Positions 22,807 through 30,700 of a DNA stretch of 64,000 bases are shown here, one piece after another. A program made the position numbers and the translations under genes. The notes below the pieces were generated by a model. It was not told the origin of the DNA. It ran no database searches and was given only the letters and a program-made list of their open reading frames with translations. Positions within the stretch are counted from its first letter, which is position 1; every line of letters begins with the position of its first letter. Source of the DNA: Thermococcus sp. JdF3 (lineage in GTDB: Archaea > Methanobacteriota_B > Thermococci > Thermococcales > Thermococcaceae); NCBI RefSeq assembly GCF_012027495.1, contig NZ_SNUK01000006.1:1-64000 (forward strand). Reading direction: 5' to 3'.

Positions 22807-23172
22807 ATGTATGCGGTTCAGTACATAGCCATAGCGGTCGTCCTCATCCTGATGGTATACGTCCTGGGCAGGTACGGCCGCGGCGAGTTCGAGTGGGGTG
22901 ACTTTCTCTTCTGGGAGGCCATTCTCATCGGTCTGCTGGTGGTCTCGATATTCCCGGTTCAGATAGCCAACGAGATCAGGAAACTCCTCGGCCTTGGGAG
23001 GGGTCTCGACGCCCTGTTCGTCATAGGAATCGGTCTCTCCTACATACTCGTCTTCAGGATTTATCTCACGGTCGATAAAACCGAGCGGGAGATAACAGAA
23101 CTGACGAGAAAGATAGCGATAGAGCTTGAGGAAATAAACAGAAGGCTTGAGGAGATGGAAAAGAAGCACTAA
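22807..23172 (+). CDS. DUF2304 membrane protein
   Basis: 121 residues: three hydrophobic helices (near 3-20, 33-51, 66-87) and a charged coiled-coil tail (TEREITELTRKIAIELEEINRRLEEMEKK). DUF2304 proteins habitually sit beside GT2 glycosyltransferases and are thought to anchor or assist them. Overlapping starts exist at GTG 22798 and ATG 22801 and 22807; I favour 22807 because gaggtgat ends four bases before it. It is coupled to the fusion gene. It overlaps the convergent deaminase gene by 4 bases. Confidence 0.8.
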   Translation: MYAVQYIAIAVVLILMVYVLGRYGRGEFEWGDFLFWEAILIGLLVVSIFPVQIANEIRKLLGLGRGLDALFVIGIGLSYILVFRIYLTVDKTEREITELTRKIAIELEEINRRLEEMEKKH

Positions 23173-23705
23173 ACCCTGAACTCCCCAAAGAGTTCCTCCA
23201 GGAATGCCTTAACGCGCTCCTTTGGCAGTTTGAACTGTCGTATTTTCACTATCCCCTTCCTCTGGGCCTCCTTCAGCAGAATCTCCGTCGCTTCGTTGGG
23301 GTACATATCCTCGTAGACTATCTCCTTTATTCCGGCGTTTATGACTATCTTGAAGCAGGTGTCGCAGGGGAAGTGGGTGACGTAGAGCGTTGCCCCCTCG
23401 AGGCTTATACCCTTCCTGGCGGCCATGGCTATAACGTTCTGCTCCGCGTGAACGGCCCTGTGGCAGTGTCCATCGACTATCAGGCAGCCGGCGTCGATGC
23501 AGTGATCCATTCCGCGCGGGGCCCCGTTGTATCCAGTGGCCAGGATGTAGCCGTCCTTGACGGCGACGGCCCCAACGCGGAGCCTCGGGCACGTCGCGCG
23601 GAGCGATACGAGCTTAGCTATAAGCATGAAGTACTCGTCCTTGGTCGGCCGTATCCGCTTTATCCTGTCCGCCTTCTCCCTGTCCAGGAAGATTTCAACC
23701 GGCAT
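23169..23705 (-). CDS. deoxycytidylate deaminase family protein
   Basis: 178 residues. Zinc-dependent cytidine/dCMP deaminase fold with HAE (VHAEQN) and PCDTC metal-binding motifs, plus the family segment GYNGAPRGMDHC. It probably converts dCMP to dUMP for thymidylate synthesis, or deaminates a related nucleotide (ComEB-like). An N-terminal extension of about 20 residues precedes the core. It is 6 bases downstream of the M48 protease gene on the same strand, so it may share its transcript. Confidence 0.88.
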   Translation of the reverse strand: MPVEIFLDREKADRIKRIRPTKDEYFMLIAKLVSLRATCPRLRVGAVAVKDGYILATGYNGAPRGMDHCIDAGCLIVDGHCHRAVHAEQNVIAMAARKGISLEGATLYVTHFPCDTCFKIVINAGIKEIVYEDMYPNEATEILLKEAQRKGIVKIRQFKLPKERVKAFLEELFGEFRV

Positions 23706-23711
23706 GGTTCA

Positions 23712-24500
23712 TCACTGCATGCGCTTATTGAACATGTTGTTTCCGTCTATCTCGATGATGATCCGGAATATCCTTTCATCGTAGCTTGGGTGGGTCTCGA
23801 TTATTTGAACCTTCTGCTTCCTCTCGATTGATGGCTCGATGCTCGGGAGCACGCTTGATTTGATGCCGACGCGGAGGTCCTCGTAGTACTTCAGCTCCTC
23901 CAGGGCGCGCTTGAGGTTCATCGGTGTGTCGAGGAGCCTCAGGGCGGTCTCGTCCGCCTGGAACTCCCGCTCCTTGTGGAAGTTCGCGCGGGTCACCTCA
24001 TAGAGGCCCAGGAGCGTCAGTGAGGCGGCACTGATAACCAGGCTTCTGGTCAGAATCATCAGGATCGCCGTGAACATCACCATAAGGTACCTTCCGTAGG
24101 CAAGAACCGGGAAGGTCCTGGTGTCGCCGTTCTTTATGTGTCCCAGCTCGTGTGCGGCCACCGCCAGTATCTCCTCCTGATCGAGGACTTCGAACAGGCC
24201 GAGTGAAAGCACTATCGTATTCTTGAAGGAGTACGCGGTGGGGATGTACTCGTCCAGTATGTATACCCTTGGCATCGGCAGGCCCGCCTTCCTGGCCATC
24301 TCTGCGATGCCGTCGTAGAGCCAGGGCATCTCGCTCCGCTGGAGGGGAACGTACTCGCCCTTGATGTCGTGGGTTGAGGCCCACACGTAGAGCGCCAGCA
24401 CGGTCCCGAAGACCACCAGCGATATTTCAAGGCCCAGCTCAGCCAGTGCTATCACTGCCAGCAGGACCTCAATGGCCATTACGATGAACAGCATCGTCAT
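23712..24500 (-). CDS. M48 membrane metalloprotease, HtpX-like
   Basis: 262 residues. Two N-terminal membrane helices, the zinc motif HELGH in AVAAHELGHIKNGD, two further helices (MVMFTAILMILTRSLVISAASLTLLGL) and the third ligand in EREFQADETAL. Gluzincin of membrane-protein quality-control type. The upstream overlapping gene is a BlaI/MecI-type repressor, a pairing like bacterial BlaI with its protease BlaR1 (an M56 enzyme), which suggests proteolytic relief of repression or simple co-regulation. An alternative ATG lies at 24494. Confidence 0.88.
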   Translation of the reverse strand: MTMLFIVMAIEVLLAVIALAELGLEISLVVFGTVLALYVWASTHDIKGEYVPLQRSEMPWLYDGIAEMARKAGLPMPRVYILDEYIPTAYSFKNTIVLSLGLFEVLDQEEILAVAAHELGHIKNGDTRTFPVLAYGRYLMVMFTAILMILTRSLVISAASLTLLGLYEVTRANFHKEREFQADETALRLLDTPMNLKRALEELKYYEDLRVGIKSSVLPSIEPSIERKQKVQIIETHPSYDERIFRIIIEIDGNNMFNKRMQ

Positions 24501-24865
24501 CACTTCTTGATCCTGGACAGGTAAGCGTAGGTCGCCTCCTTGAAGTTCGTCATAAGGGCATCCAGTATGCTCTGGACAACCTTTTCTTCAAACTCCTCTC
24601 TGGTGGCGGTTATGGCGTAGACGTACCTCATTCCACCCCTTCCCTTCTCAACGCTCCTCTTGAGCAGTCCCCTTTCGCAGAGGCGGTTCATGAGTATGCT
24701 TATGGTCGAACGCCTTATATCGGGGTGCTTCTCCTTCATGTACTCGTAGACCTGGCCGGCCGTTGCCACCTTGACCTTCCACATGTGCTCCATTATCTCT
24801 GCCTCGAGCGGTGGGAGAACGGCCTTCATTCCCTCCTCGGTAAGCTTGAACTCGTGCGGCTCCAT
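24500..24865 (-). CDS. BlaI/MecI/CopY-type winged-helix repressor
   Basis: 121 residues. Penicillinase-repressor fold: LEAEIMEHMWKVKVATAGQVYEYM, then the recognition helix region IRRSTISILMNRLCERGLLKR and the wing KGRGGMRYVYAITATREEFE. C-terminal helix for dimerisation. No metal cysteines of CopY type. A palindrome at 24935-24948 upstream is the likely operator. Translationally coupled to the M48 protease (TGATG overlap). Confidence 0.85.
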   Translation of the reverse strand: MEPHEFKLTEEGMKAVLPPLEAEIMEHMWKVKVATAGQVYEYMKEKHPDIRRSTISILMNRLCERGLLKRSVEKGRGGMRYVYAITATREEFEEKVVQSILDALMTNFKEATYAYLSRIKK

Positions 24866-24934
24866 GTTACCACCATCCTTCCCTTAATGTATGATAGGGT
24901 GTCGGGGCTAAAAAGTTTTTGTGCAATCAGGTAC

Positions 24935-24948
24935 CACTGTGTACAGTG
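24935..24948. promoter_or_regulatory. palindrome, candidate operator of the BlaI-like repressor
   Basis: CACTGT and ACAGTG arms around GT. It lies about 70 bases before the repressor ATG and just upstream of a minus-strand T/A-rich core promoter (aaaaactttttagc, near 24908-24921). BlaI-family operators are short dyads containing ACA/TGT, which this resembles. tRNA-Arg starts on the other side, so the site could serve either direction. Confidence 0.5.
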
Positions 24949-24971
24949 CCTCCTTTTGGTGAAGAATTAGA

Positions 24972-24980
24972 TTTTTAAAT
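24972..24980 (+). promoter_or_regulatory. TATA box of tRNA-Arg
   Basis: tttttaaat about 25 bases before the mature 5' end of the tRNA, the normal archaeal distance. Confidence 0.65.
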
Positions 24981-25005
24981 CCCCGCCTGGAATAACTATG
25001 GGTGT

Positions 25006-25083
25006 GGGCCGGTGGCTTAGCATGGATAGAGCGTCGGCCTCCGGAGCCGAAGGTCGCGGGTTCAAATCCCGCCCGGCCCGCCA
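25006..25083 (+). tRNA. tRNA-Arg (anticodon CCG)
   Basis: GGGCCGG/CCGGCCC acceptor stem, discriminator G and encoded CCA. Anticodon loop ctCCGga gives CCG, reading arginine CGG codons. T loop ttcaaat. The palindromic element starting at 25089 follows within 6 bases. Confidence 0.95.
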
Positions 25084-25088
25084 GTTAC

Positions 25089-25230
25089 AAACTTCGCCTG
25101 TGCGAAGTTTGATCAGAGTTGGTGGCTCCTCCTAGAGGCTTTCTTGTTCAGTGGTTTCTTCAGTCACTTGGAGTGTCTGGGTTTGGAAGCTTTTGGTTGA
25201 GAAACTCGTTGCCCAAGACTGTCCACCAAC
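25089..25230 (+). repeat. palindromic repeat element, short copy after tRNA-Arg
   Basis: Begins with a 9-bp perfect hairpin (AAACTTCGC, loop ctgt, GCGAAGTTT), then gatcagagttggtggctcct. GTTGGTGG at 25119-25126 is complementary to CCACCAAC at 25223-25230. The same layout (terminal hairpin, ATCA-AAGTT, covarying arm, later tggttt) recurs at 46872-47173 and 47165-47467. The right-hand hairpin is missing here, so this copy looks shortened. No coding capacity seen. Confidence 0.7.
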
Positions 25231-25273
25231 CGTTATAAGGGATCACCTTTAACTTTCCCGTTAGGTGTCAGTT

Positions 25274-26398
25274 ATGGAAAACCATCACCTTTTCGATTTG
25301 TCGGACTACAGGGTTTTAATCCCCAAGAAACCGGACCTTAGATACCTCTACCTTGAGATAACCAACCGCTGTAATCTCCGCTGTGAGATGTGCTTCAAGC
25401 AGTACTGGGAGGACCCCGAAGGCGATATGGACTGGGAGCTTTTCATGAAGATACTCGACGACGCCGAGGAGCTCCCTGAGCTGGAGATGATATATTTTGG
25501 GGGAATTGGCGAGCCGACCGTTCACCCGCGCTTCATGAACATGGCCAGAGAGGTCAAGAAACGCGGCTTCGCCCTCGGCATAAGCACCAACGGCTTCCTT
25601 CTAACGGATGAACGCATAAGGACGCTTGTTGAAATTGGCCTTGATCTGATATACTTTTCAATCGACTCCATCCCAACTCAGCCCGTTGATATAGGCCACA
25701 TAAAGCCCGACTACACAAGCTCGCGCATAAGGAAGATACAGGAGGTCAAGAGAGAACTCGGGAGCGACGTTCCACACATCGGCGTCGAGGTCGTCGCAAC
25801 GAAGGAGAACTACGAGGAGCTACCGGAGATAGCGCACTACGTCGGCTCCCTCGGGGTTGATACGCTCCTGATCTCAAACCTTATCCCAATCACCAAGGAG
25901 CACTCCGAGCTAATCGTTTATGATGGGAGCGTCGATATGAAGCCCATCGTCGATAAGCTGGAAGCAATTTACCACGGTTACCTGCACAAAATAGCCGAGT
26001 TCTCCCTGAGGACGGAGCGCAAGTGTGAGTTCGTTGACAAGAAGGTTGCCGTAATTCGATGGGACGGCGAAGTAGCGCCATGCTACCGCTTCCTGCACAC
26101 CTACCCCGAGATAGTCTTCGGGAGGGAGAAGAAGGTTTACGCCCACTCCTTCGGCAACGTCAGGGAGAAGAGCCTGAGGGATATATGGACGAGCAGGGAA
26201 TACAGCTGGTTCCGCTACGTTGTTAAAAACGCCCTCTACCCGAGCTGTACCGACTGTCCCCTCAACGAGTCCTGCTCCTTTGTCCAGGACACCCACTACG
26301 ACTGCTGGGGCAATACTCCAAGCTGCGCGGACTGCCTCTGGTCAAGGCGTATAGTTCTCTGCCCGATTCCTGAGAAGGGCATGAAGGGATTCTGGTGA
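25274..26398 (+). CDS. radical SAM maturase of tungsten oxidoreductase (SPASM)
   Basis: 374 residues. Radical SAM motif CNLRCEMC near residue 34 and C-terminal SPASM cysteines (CTDCPLNESC ... CWGNTPSCADC) for auxiliary Fe-S clusters. It lies directly upstream of AOR on the same strand, the position of the tungsten-cofactor-oxidoreductase radical SAM maturase family in Thermococcales (P. furiosus cmo beside aor, recalled). Presumed role: a step in loading or modifying the AOR tungsten cofactor or protein. Start ATG 25274 is 8 bases after aggtgt. Confidence 0.85.
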   Translation: MENHHLFDLSDYRVLIPKKPDLRYLYLEITNRCNLRCEMCFKQYWEDPEGDMDWELFMKILDDAEELPELEMIYFGGIGEPTVHPRFMNMAREVKKRGFALGISTNGFLLTDERIRTLVEIGLDLIYFSIDSIPTQPVDIGHIKPDYTSSRIRKIQEVKRELGSDVPHIGVEVVATKENYEELPEIAHYVGSLGVDTLLISNLIPITKEHSELIVYDGSVDMKPIVDKLEAIYHGYLHKIAEFSLRTERKCEFVDKKVAVIRWDGEVAPCYRFLHTYPEIVFGREKKVYAHSFGNVREKSLRDIWTSREYSWFRYVVKNALYPSCTDCPLNESCSFVQDTHYDCWGNTPSCADCLWSRRIVLCPIPEKGMKGFW

Positions 26399-26561
26399 GG
26401 TCGTTCCATCGATATCGTGCATTGAATTCATCTTTCCCCGGAGAAGTTTGTTAAACAGAAGGAGTTAATTTGTTCATCAATGTCGCATTCTTCTGCTTTC
26501 GTCAAATTTATTAACATCAATGTACAAAAATGTTTCCAAGAACTGCTGGAGGCTTCAGAGT

Positions 26562-28379
26562 ATGTTTGCGTATTGGGGAAAAATTTTGAGAGTGAACTTG
26601 ACAAACGGGACCGTAAAAGAGGAGCATTTTGGCGAGGAATTCGCGAAGAAATGGCTGGGAACGAGGGGTTTTGGCATCTACTATCTCCTCAAGGAGATGG
26701 ACGCCACCGTGGACCCGCTGAGCCCCGAGAATAAGATTATATACGCCACCGGGCCTCTGACCGGAACGACGGCACCGACCGGCGGGAGGTACATGGTGAT
26801 AACCAAGAGCCCGCTGACGGGCTATATTGCAATGGCGAACTCGGGCGGATTCTTTGGTGCGGAGCTGAAGTTCGCGGGCTGGGACGCCATCATAGTGGAG
26901 GGAGCCTCCGACCACCCGGTTTACCTTTACATAAACGACGAGAGCGTCGAGCTCAGGGACGCGAGCCACCTCTGGGGCAAGACCTCCACCGAGACCGAGG
27001 AGGTCCTCAAGGAGGAAATCGGAGACAAGAGAATCCGCGTTGCACTCATAGGTCCAGCAGGTGAGAACCTCGTTCGCTTTGCCGCGGTGATGAACGATGA
27101 GCACAGGGCCGCAGGTAGGGGTGGCGTTGGTGCAGTGATGGGAAGCAAGAAGCTGAAGGCGATAGTCGTCCGCGGACACAAGCGCGTTGAGGTTGCCGAC
27201 AGGGCGAAGTTCACGAGCGTCGTCAAGGAGAAGACCGACAAGCTCAGGAACGACCCGACCGCCGGCGGTGGACTGCCGAAGTACGGAACGGCCGTCCTCG
27301 TGAACATAATCAACCAGAACGGTCTGTACCCAACGAGGAACTTCCAGTACAGCCAGTTCGAGTATGCGGAGGAGCAGAGCGGTGAGGCCATGGCGGCCAA
27401 GTACCTGATAAGGAACAAGCCGTGCTACGCCTGTCCGATAGGCTGTGGAAGGGTCAACAAGCTCCCGACCACGGGGGTCACCGAGGGGCCTGAGTACGAG
27501 AGCATATGGGCGCTCGGAGCGCACAACGGCATTAACGACCTCGCGAGCATCATCGAGGCCAACCACTGGGCCGACGAGTACGGTATGGACACCATAAGCC
27601 TCGGCGGAACCCTCGCGACTGCGATGGAGCTCTACGAGAAGGGCCTGCTCAAGCAGGAGGACCTCGGAGAGGAGGCTCCCCCCTTCAGGTGGGGCAACAC
27701 GGAGGTTCTGCACTACTACATCGAGAAGATAGCCAAGAGGGAGGGCTTCGGTGACAAGCTGGCCGAAGGTGGCTACCGCCTGGCCGAGATGTACGGTCAC
27801 ACCGAGTACTTCATGGGCGTCAAGAAGCAGGAGCTTCCAGCTTACGATCCGCGCGGAGCAGAGGGACACGGTCTCGGCTACGCCACCAACAACCGCGGTG
27901 GCTGCCACATCAAGCAGTACATGATCAGCCCCGAGATTCTCGGCTACCCGTACAAGATGGATCCGCACGACATCGGCGACGAGAAGGTCAAGATGGTCAT
28001 CCTCTTCCAGGATCTCACGGCTCTAATTGACGCCGCCGGACTCTGTGTGTTTACGACCTTCGGACTCGGCGCCGACGACTACCGCGACATGCTGAACGCG
28101 GCCCTTGGCTGGGACCTCTCGACCGAGGAGTACCTCAAGATAGGCGAGCGCATCTGGAACGCCGAGAGGCTCTTCAACCTCAGGGCCGGCCTCGACCCGC
28201 TCAAGGAGGACACCCTGCCGAAGAGACTGCTTGAGGAGCCCGTCAGGAACGGGCCGAACAAGGGGCACGTCGTCAGGCTACACCTGATGCTTCCGAAGTA
28301 CTACAAGTTCCGCGGCTGGACCGAGGACGGGAAGATAACCGAAGAGAAGATGAAGGAGCTCGGAATCGGGGAACTCTGA
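26562..28379 (+). CDS. aor: tungsten aldehyde:ferredoxin oxidoreductase
   Basis: 605 residues, matching P. furiosus AOR nearly end to end. Oxidises aldehydes, mainly from 2-keto acid decarboxylation in peptide fermentation, to acids and reduces ferredoxin. The [4Fe-4S] ligands are in CYACPIGC near residue 288 with a distant cysteine in DAAGLC near 492; AAGRGGVGAVMGSK and the DPRGAEGHGLGYATN segment belong to the tungstopterin site. Start ATG 26562 has ctggagg upstream; TATA-like aaatttatta at about 26503-26513. Confidence 0.96.
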   Translation: MFAYWGKILRVNLTNGTVKEEHFGEEFAKKWLGTRGFGIYYLLKEMDATVDPLSPENKIIYATGPLTGTTAPTGGRYMVITKSPLTGYIAMANSGGFFGAELKFAGWDAIIVEGASDHPVYLYINDESVELRDASHLWGKTSTETEEVLKEEIGDKRIRVALIGPAGENLVRFAAVMNDEHRAAGRGGVGAVMGSKKLKAIVVRGHKRVEVADRAKFTSVVKEKTDKLRNDPTAGGGLPKYGTAVLVNIINQNGLYPTRNFQYSQFEYAEEQSGEAMAAKYLIRNKPCYACPIGCGRVNKLPTTGVTEGPEYESIWALGAHNGINDLASIIEANHWADEYGMDTISLGGTLATAMELYEKGLLKQEDLGEEAPPFRWGNTEVLHYYIEKIAKREGFGDKLAEGGYRLAEMYGHTEYFMGVKKQELPAYDPRGAEGHGLGYATNNRGGCHIKQYMISPEILGYPYKMDPHDIGDEKVKMVILFQDLTALIDAAGLCVFTTFGLGADDYRDMLNAALGWDLSTEEYLKIGERIWNAERLFNLRAGLDPLKEDTLPKRLLEEPVRNGPNKGHVVRLHLMLPKYYKFRGWTEDGKITEEKMKELGIGEL

Positions 28380-28564
28380 GGCAAGTTTTCCACTTTGGTT
28401 TATTTTTCACGTTTTGTAGATTTTTCAGTATATGGTACTTTCAGGATATTCTCATGGATTAACCGGGCAATCGGGCACGATTTATTCAGCCTTAAGTTAC
28501 GATATGGCATGCAATTAGTTTACAAATATCAACAAAATTCCCGGAAATTTCGCCCGATATGTTC

Positions 28565-28600
28565 AACGTACGTTTTGATGTCCGAAAACCTTATATTTGA
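28565..28600 (+). promoter_or_regulatory. subtilisin promoter with upstream palindrome
   Basis: The 301 bases between AOR and the protease are AT-rich and show no gene. AACGTACGTT (28565-28574) is a perfect 10-bp palindrome just before the BRE/TATA element cgaaaaccttatattt (28583-28598). A leader of roughly 55 bases follows, with a small hairpin (GGGT-gtgat-ACCC near 28625-28637). The palindrome is a candidate operator only. Confidence 0.5.
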
Positions 28601-28680
28601 GTGTCCACATTAGAACCTCGATGACGGGTGTGATACCCGGATGGATATTAAAACACGCTGTTGAAAAGAGGTGTCGAACC

Positions 28681-30657
28681 ATGAAAGGATGGAAGATGCT
28701 GGTGGTTGCCCTGTTACTCGTCGGAATGATGGCGGGTGCGGTTGCGGCCGTGCCGGCCAAGCCTGCGGTTGCCCCGCAGGTCCAGAAGAACTACGGCCTC
28801 CTGACCCCAGGACTGTTCAAAAAGGTTCAGGGAATGGACTGGAACCAGGAGATCAGCACGGTTATAATGTTTGGCAGTCCACAGGACAGGGATAGGGCCG
28901 TGAGGGTACTGGAAACTATGGGAGCGCAGATTAAATACTCCTACAGGATAATCCCCGCCGTCGCGGTTAAAATGAAGGTCAGGGACCTCCTGCTCATCGC
29001 CGGTATGATCGACACCGGCTTCTTCGGCAGCACGAAGGTCTCTGGAATCAAGTTCATTCAGGAGGACTACAAGGTTCAGGTCAACGTTGAAACAGAGGGC
29101 CTTGACGAGTCGGCCGCTCAGGTCATGGCCACCAACATGTGGAACCTCGGCTACGATGGCTCGGGAATAACCATCGCCATCGTCGACACCGGTATCGACG
29201 CCTCCCACCCGGACCTCCAGGGCAAGGTCATCGGCTGGAAGGACTTCGTTAACGGAAAGACCACCTCCTACGATGACCAGGGCCACGGAACCCACGTCGC
29301 TTCGATAGCAGCCGGAACCGGAGCGGCCAGCAACGGCAAGTACAAGGGAATGGCCCCCGGTGCCAAGCTCGTGGGCATTAAGGTCCTCGGTGCCGACGGT
29401 TCGGGAAGCATCTCCGACATCATAGCCGGTGTGGACTGGGCGGTCCAGAACAAGGACAAGTACGGAATAAGGGTCATCAACCTCTCCCTTGGCTCGAGCC
29501 AGAGCTCCGACGGTACCGACTCCCTCAGCCAGGCCGTGAACAACGCCTGGGACGCTGGAATAGTCGTCTGTGTCGCCGCTGGAAACAGCGGGCCCGACAA
29601 GTACACCGTCGGTTCCCCTGCTGCGGCCAGCAAGGTCATCACCGTTGGCGCCGTCGATAAGTACGACGTCATAACCGACTTCTCAAGCAGGGGACCAACC
29701 GCCGACAACAGGCTCAAGCCCGAGGTCGTCGCTCCGGGCAACTGGATCATAGCGGCTAGAGCCAGCGGAACCCAGCTCACCGACGTTACCATCGGTGACT
29801 ACTACGTCGCCGCCCCGGGAACCTCGATGGCCACCCCGCACGTCGCCGGAATCTCCGCCCTCATACTCCAGGCTCACCCGGACTGGACCCCTGACAAGGT
29901 CAAGACCGCCCTCATCGAGACCGCCGACGTAGTCAAGCCCGACGAGATAGCGGACATCGCCTACGGTGCCGGTAGAGTGAACGCCTACAAGGCGGCCTAC
30001 TACGACAGCCTCTCCAAGCTCGCCTTCACCGGCTCCGTCGCCGACAAGGGTAGCGCCAGCCACTCCTTCGAGGTAAGCGGAGCCACCTTCGTCACCGCCA
30101 CCCTCTACTGGGACAACAGCGGAAGCGACCTTGACCTCTACCTCTACGACCCGAACGGCAACCAGGTTGATTACTCCTACACCGCCTACTACGGCTTCGA
30201 AAAGGTCGGCTACTACAACCCGACCGCCGGAACCTGGACGCTCAAGGTCGTCAGCTACAGCGGTGCAGCCAACTACCAGGTTGACGTCGTCAGCGACGGC
30301 TCTCTGAGCCAGTCCGGCGGAACCACTCCCACCCCGACCGAGCCGACCGTCGATGAGCAGACCTTCACCGGTTCCGTCCACGACTACTACGACAGGAGCG
30401 ACAGCTTCAAGATGACCGTGAACAGCGGGGCCACCAGGATAACCGGCGACCTCGTCTTCGACACCAGCGCCCACGACCTTGACCTCTACCTCTACGACCC
30501 GAACGGCAACATCGTGGACCGCTCCGAGAGCTACAACAGCAACGAGCACGTCGAGTACAGCAACCCGGCTCCCGGCGACTGGACGTTCCTCGTCTACGCC
30601 TACAACACCTACGGCTGGGCCTCCTACACCCTCTACGGAAAGGTCTACTACGGGTGA
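28681..30657 (+). CDS. secreted subtilisin-like serine protease, Tk-SP type
   Basis: 658 residues. Signal peptide about 1-23 ([16 protein letters not shown]), inhibitory prodomain to about 135, catalytic domain with Asp169 (IVDTGID), His202 (GHGTHVA), oxyanion Asn302 (AAGNSGP) and Ser382 (GTSMATP). Two related C-terminal beta-sandwich (pre-peptidase type) domains at about 447-540 and 560-656 share [12 protein letters not shown], linked by a Thr/Pro stretch. Closely resembles T. kodakarensis Tk-SP (663 aa), a very heat-stable enzyme needing no calcium for activity. A GAGGTG ribosome site precedes the ATG. Confidence 0.95.
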   Translation: MKGWKMLVVALLLVGMMAGAVAAVPAKPAVAPQVQKNYGLLTPGLFKKVQGMDWNQEISTVIMFGSPQDRDRAVRVLETMGAQIKYSYRIIPAVAVKMKVRDLLLIAGMIDTGFFGSTKVSGIKFIQEDYKVQVNVETEGLDESAAQVMATNMWNLGYDGSGITIAIVDTGIDASHPDLQGKVIGWKDFVNGKTTSYDDQGHGTHVASIAAGTGAASNGKYKGMAPGAKLVGIKVLGADGSGSISDIIAGVDWAVQNKDKYGIRVINLSLGSSQSSDGTDSLSQAVNNAWDAGIVVCVAAGNSGPDKYTVGSPAAASKVITVGAVDKYDVITDFSSRGPTADNRLKPEVVAPGNWIIAARASGTQLTDVTIGDYYVAAPGTSMATPHVAGISALILQAHPDWTPDKVKTALIETADVVKPDEIADIAYGAGRVNAYKAAYYDSLSKLAFTGSVADKGSASHSFEVSGATFVTATLYWDNSGSDLDLYLYDPNGNQVDYSYTAYYGFEKVGYYNPTAGTWTLKVVSYSGAANYQVDVVSDGSLSQSGGTTPTPTEPTVDEQTFTGSVHDYYDRSDSFKMTVNSGATRITGDLVFDTSAHDLDLYLYDPNGNIVDRSESYNSNEHVEYSNPAPGDWTFLVYAYNTYGWASYTLYGKVYYG

Positions 30658-30700
30658 ACCATTTTAACCCCTCTTTTCTTTCGTTTCTGGGGTGATCGAA

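Noticed and set aside
26517-27968. 483-codon open frame antisense to aor
   Set aside because: Shadow caused by G+C-rich third positions; the plus strand encodes an unmistakable AOR.
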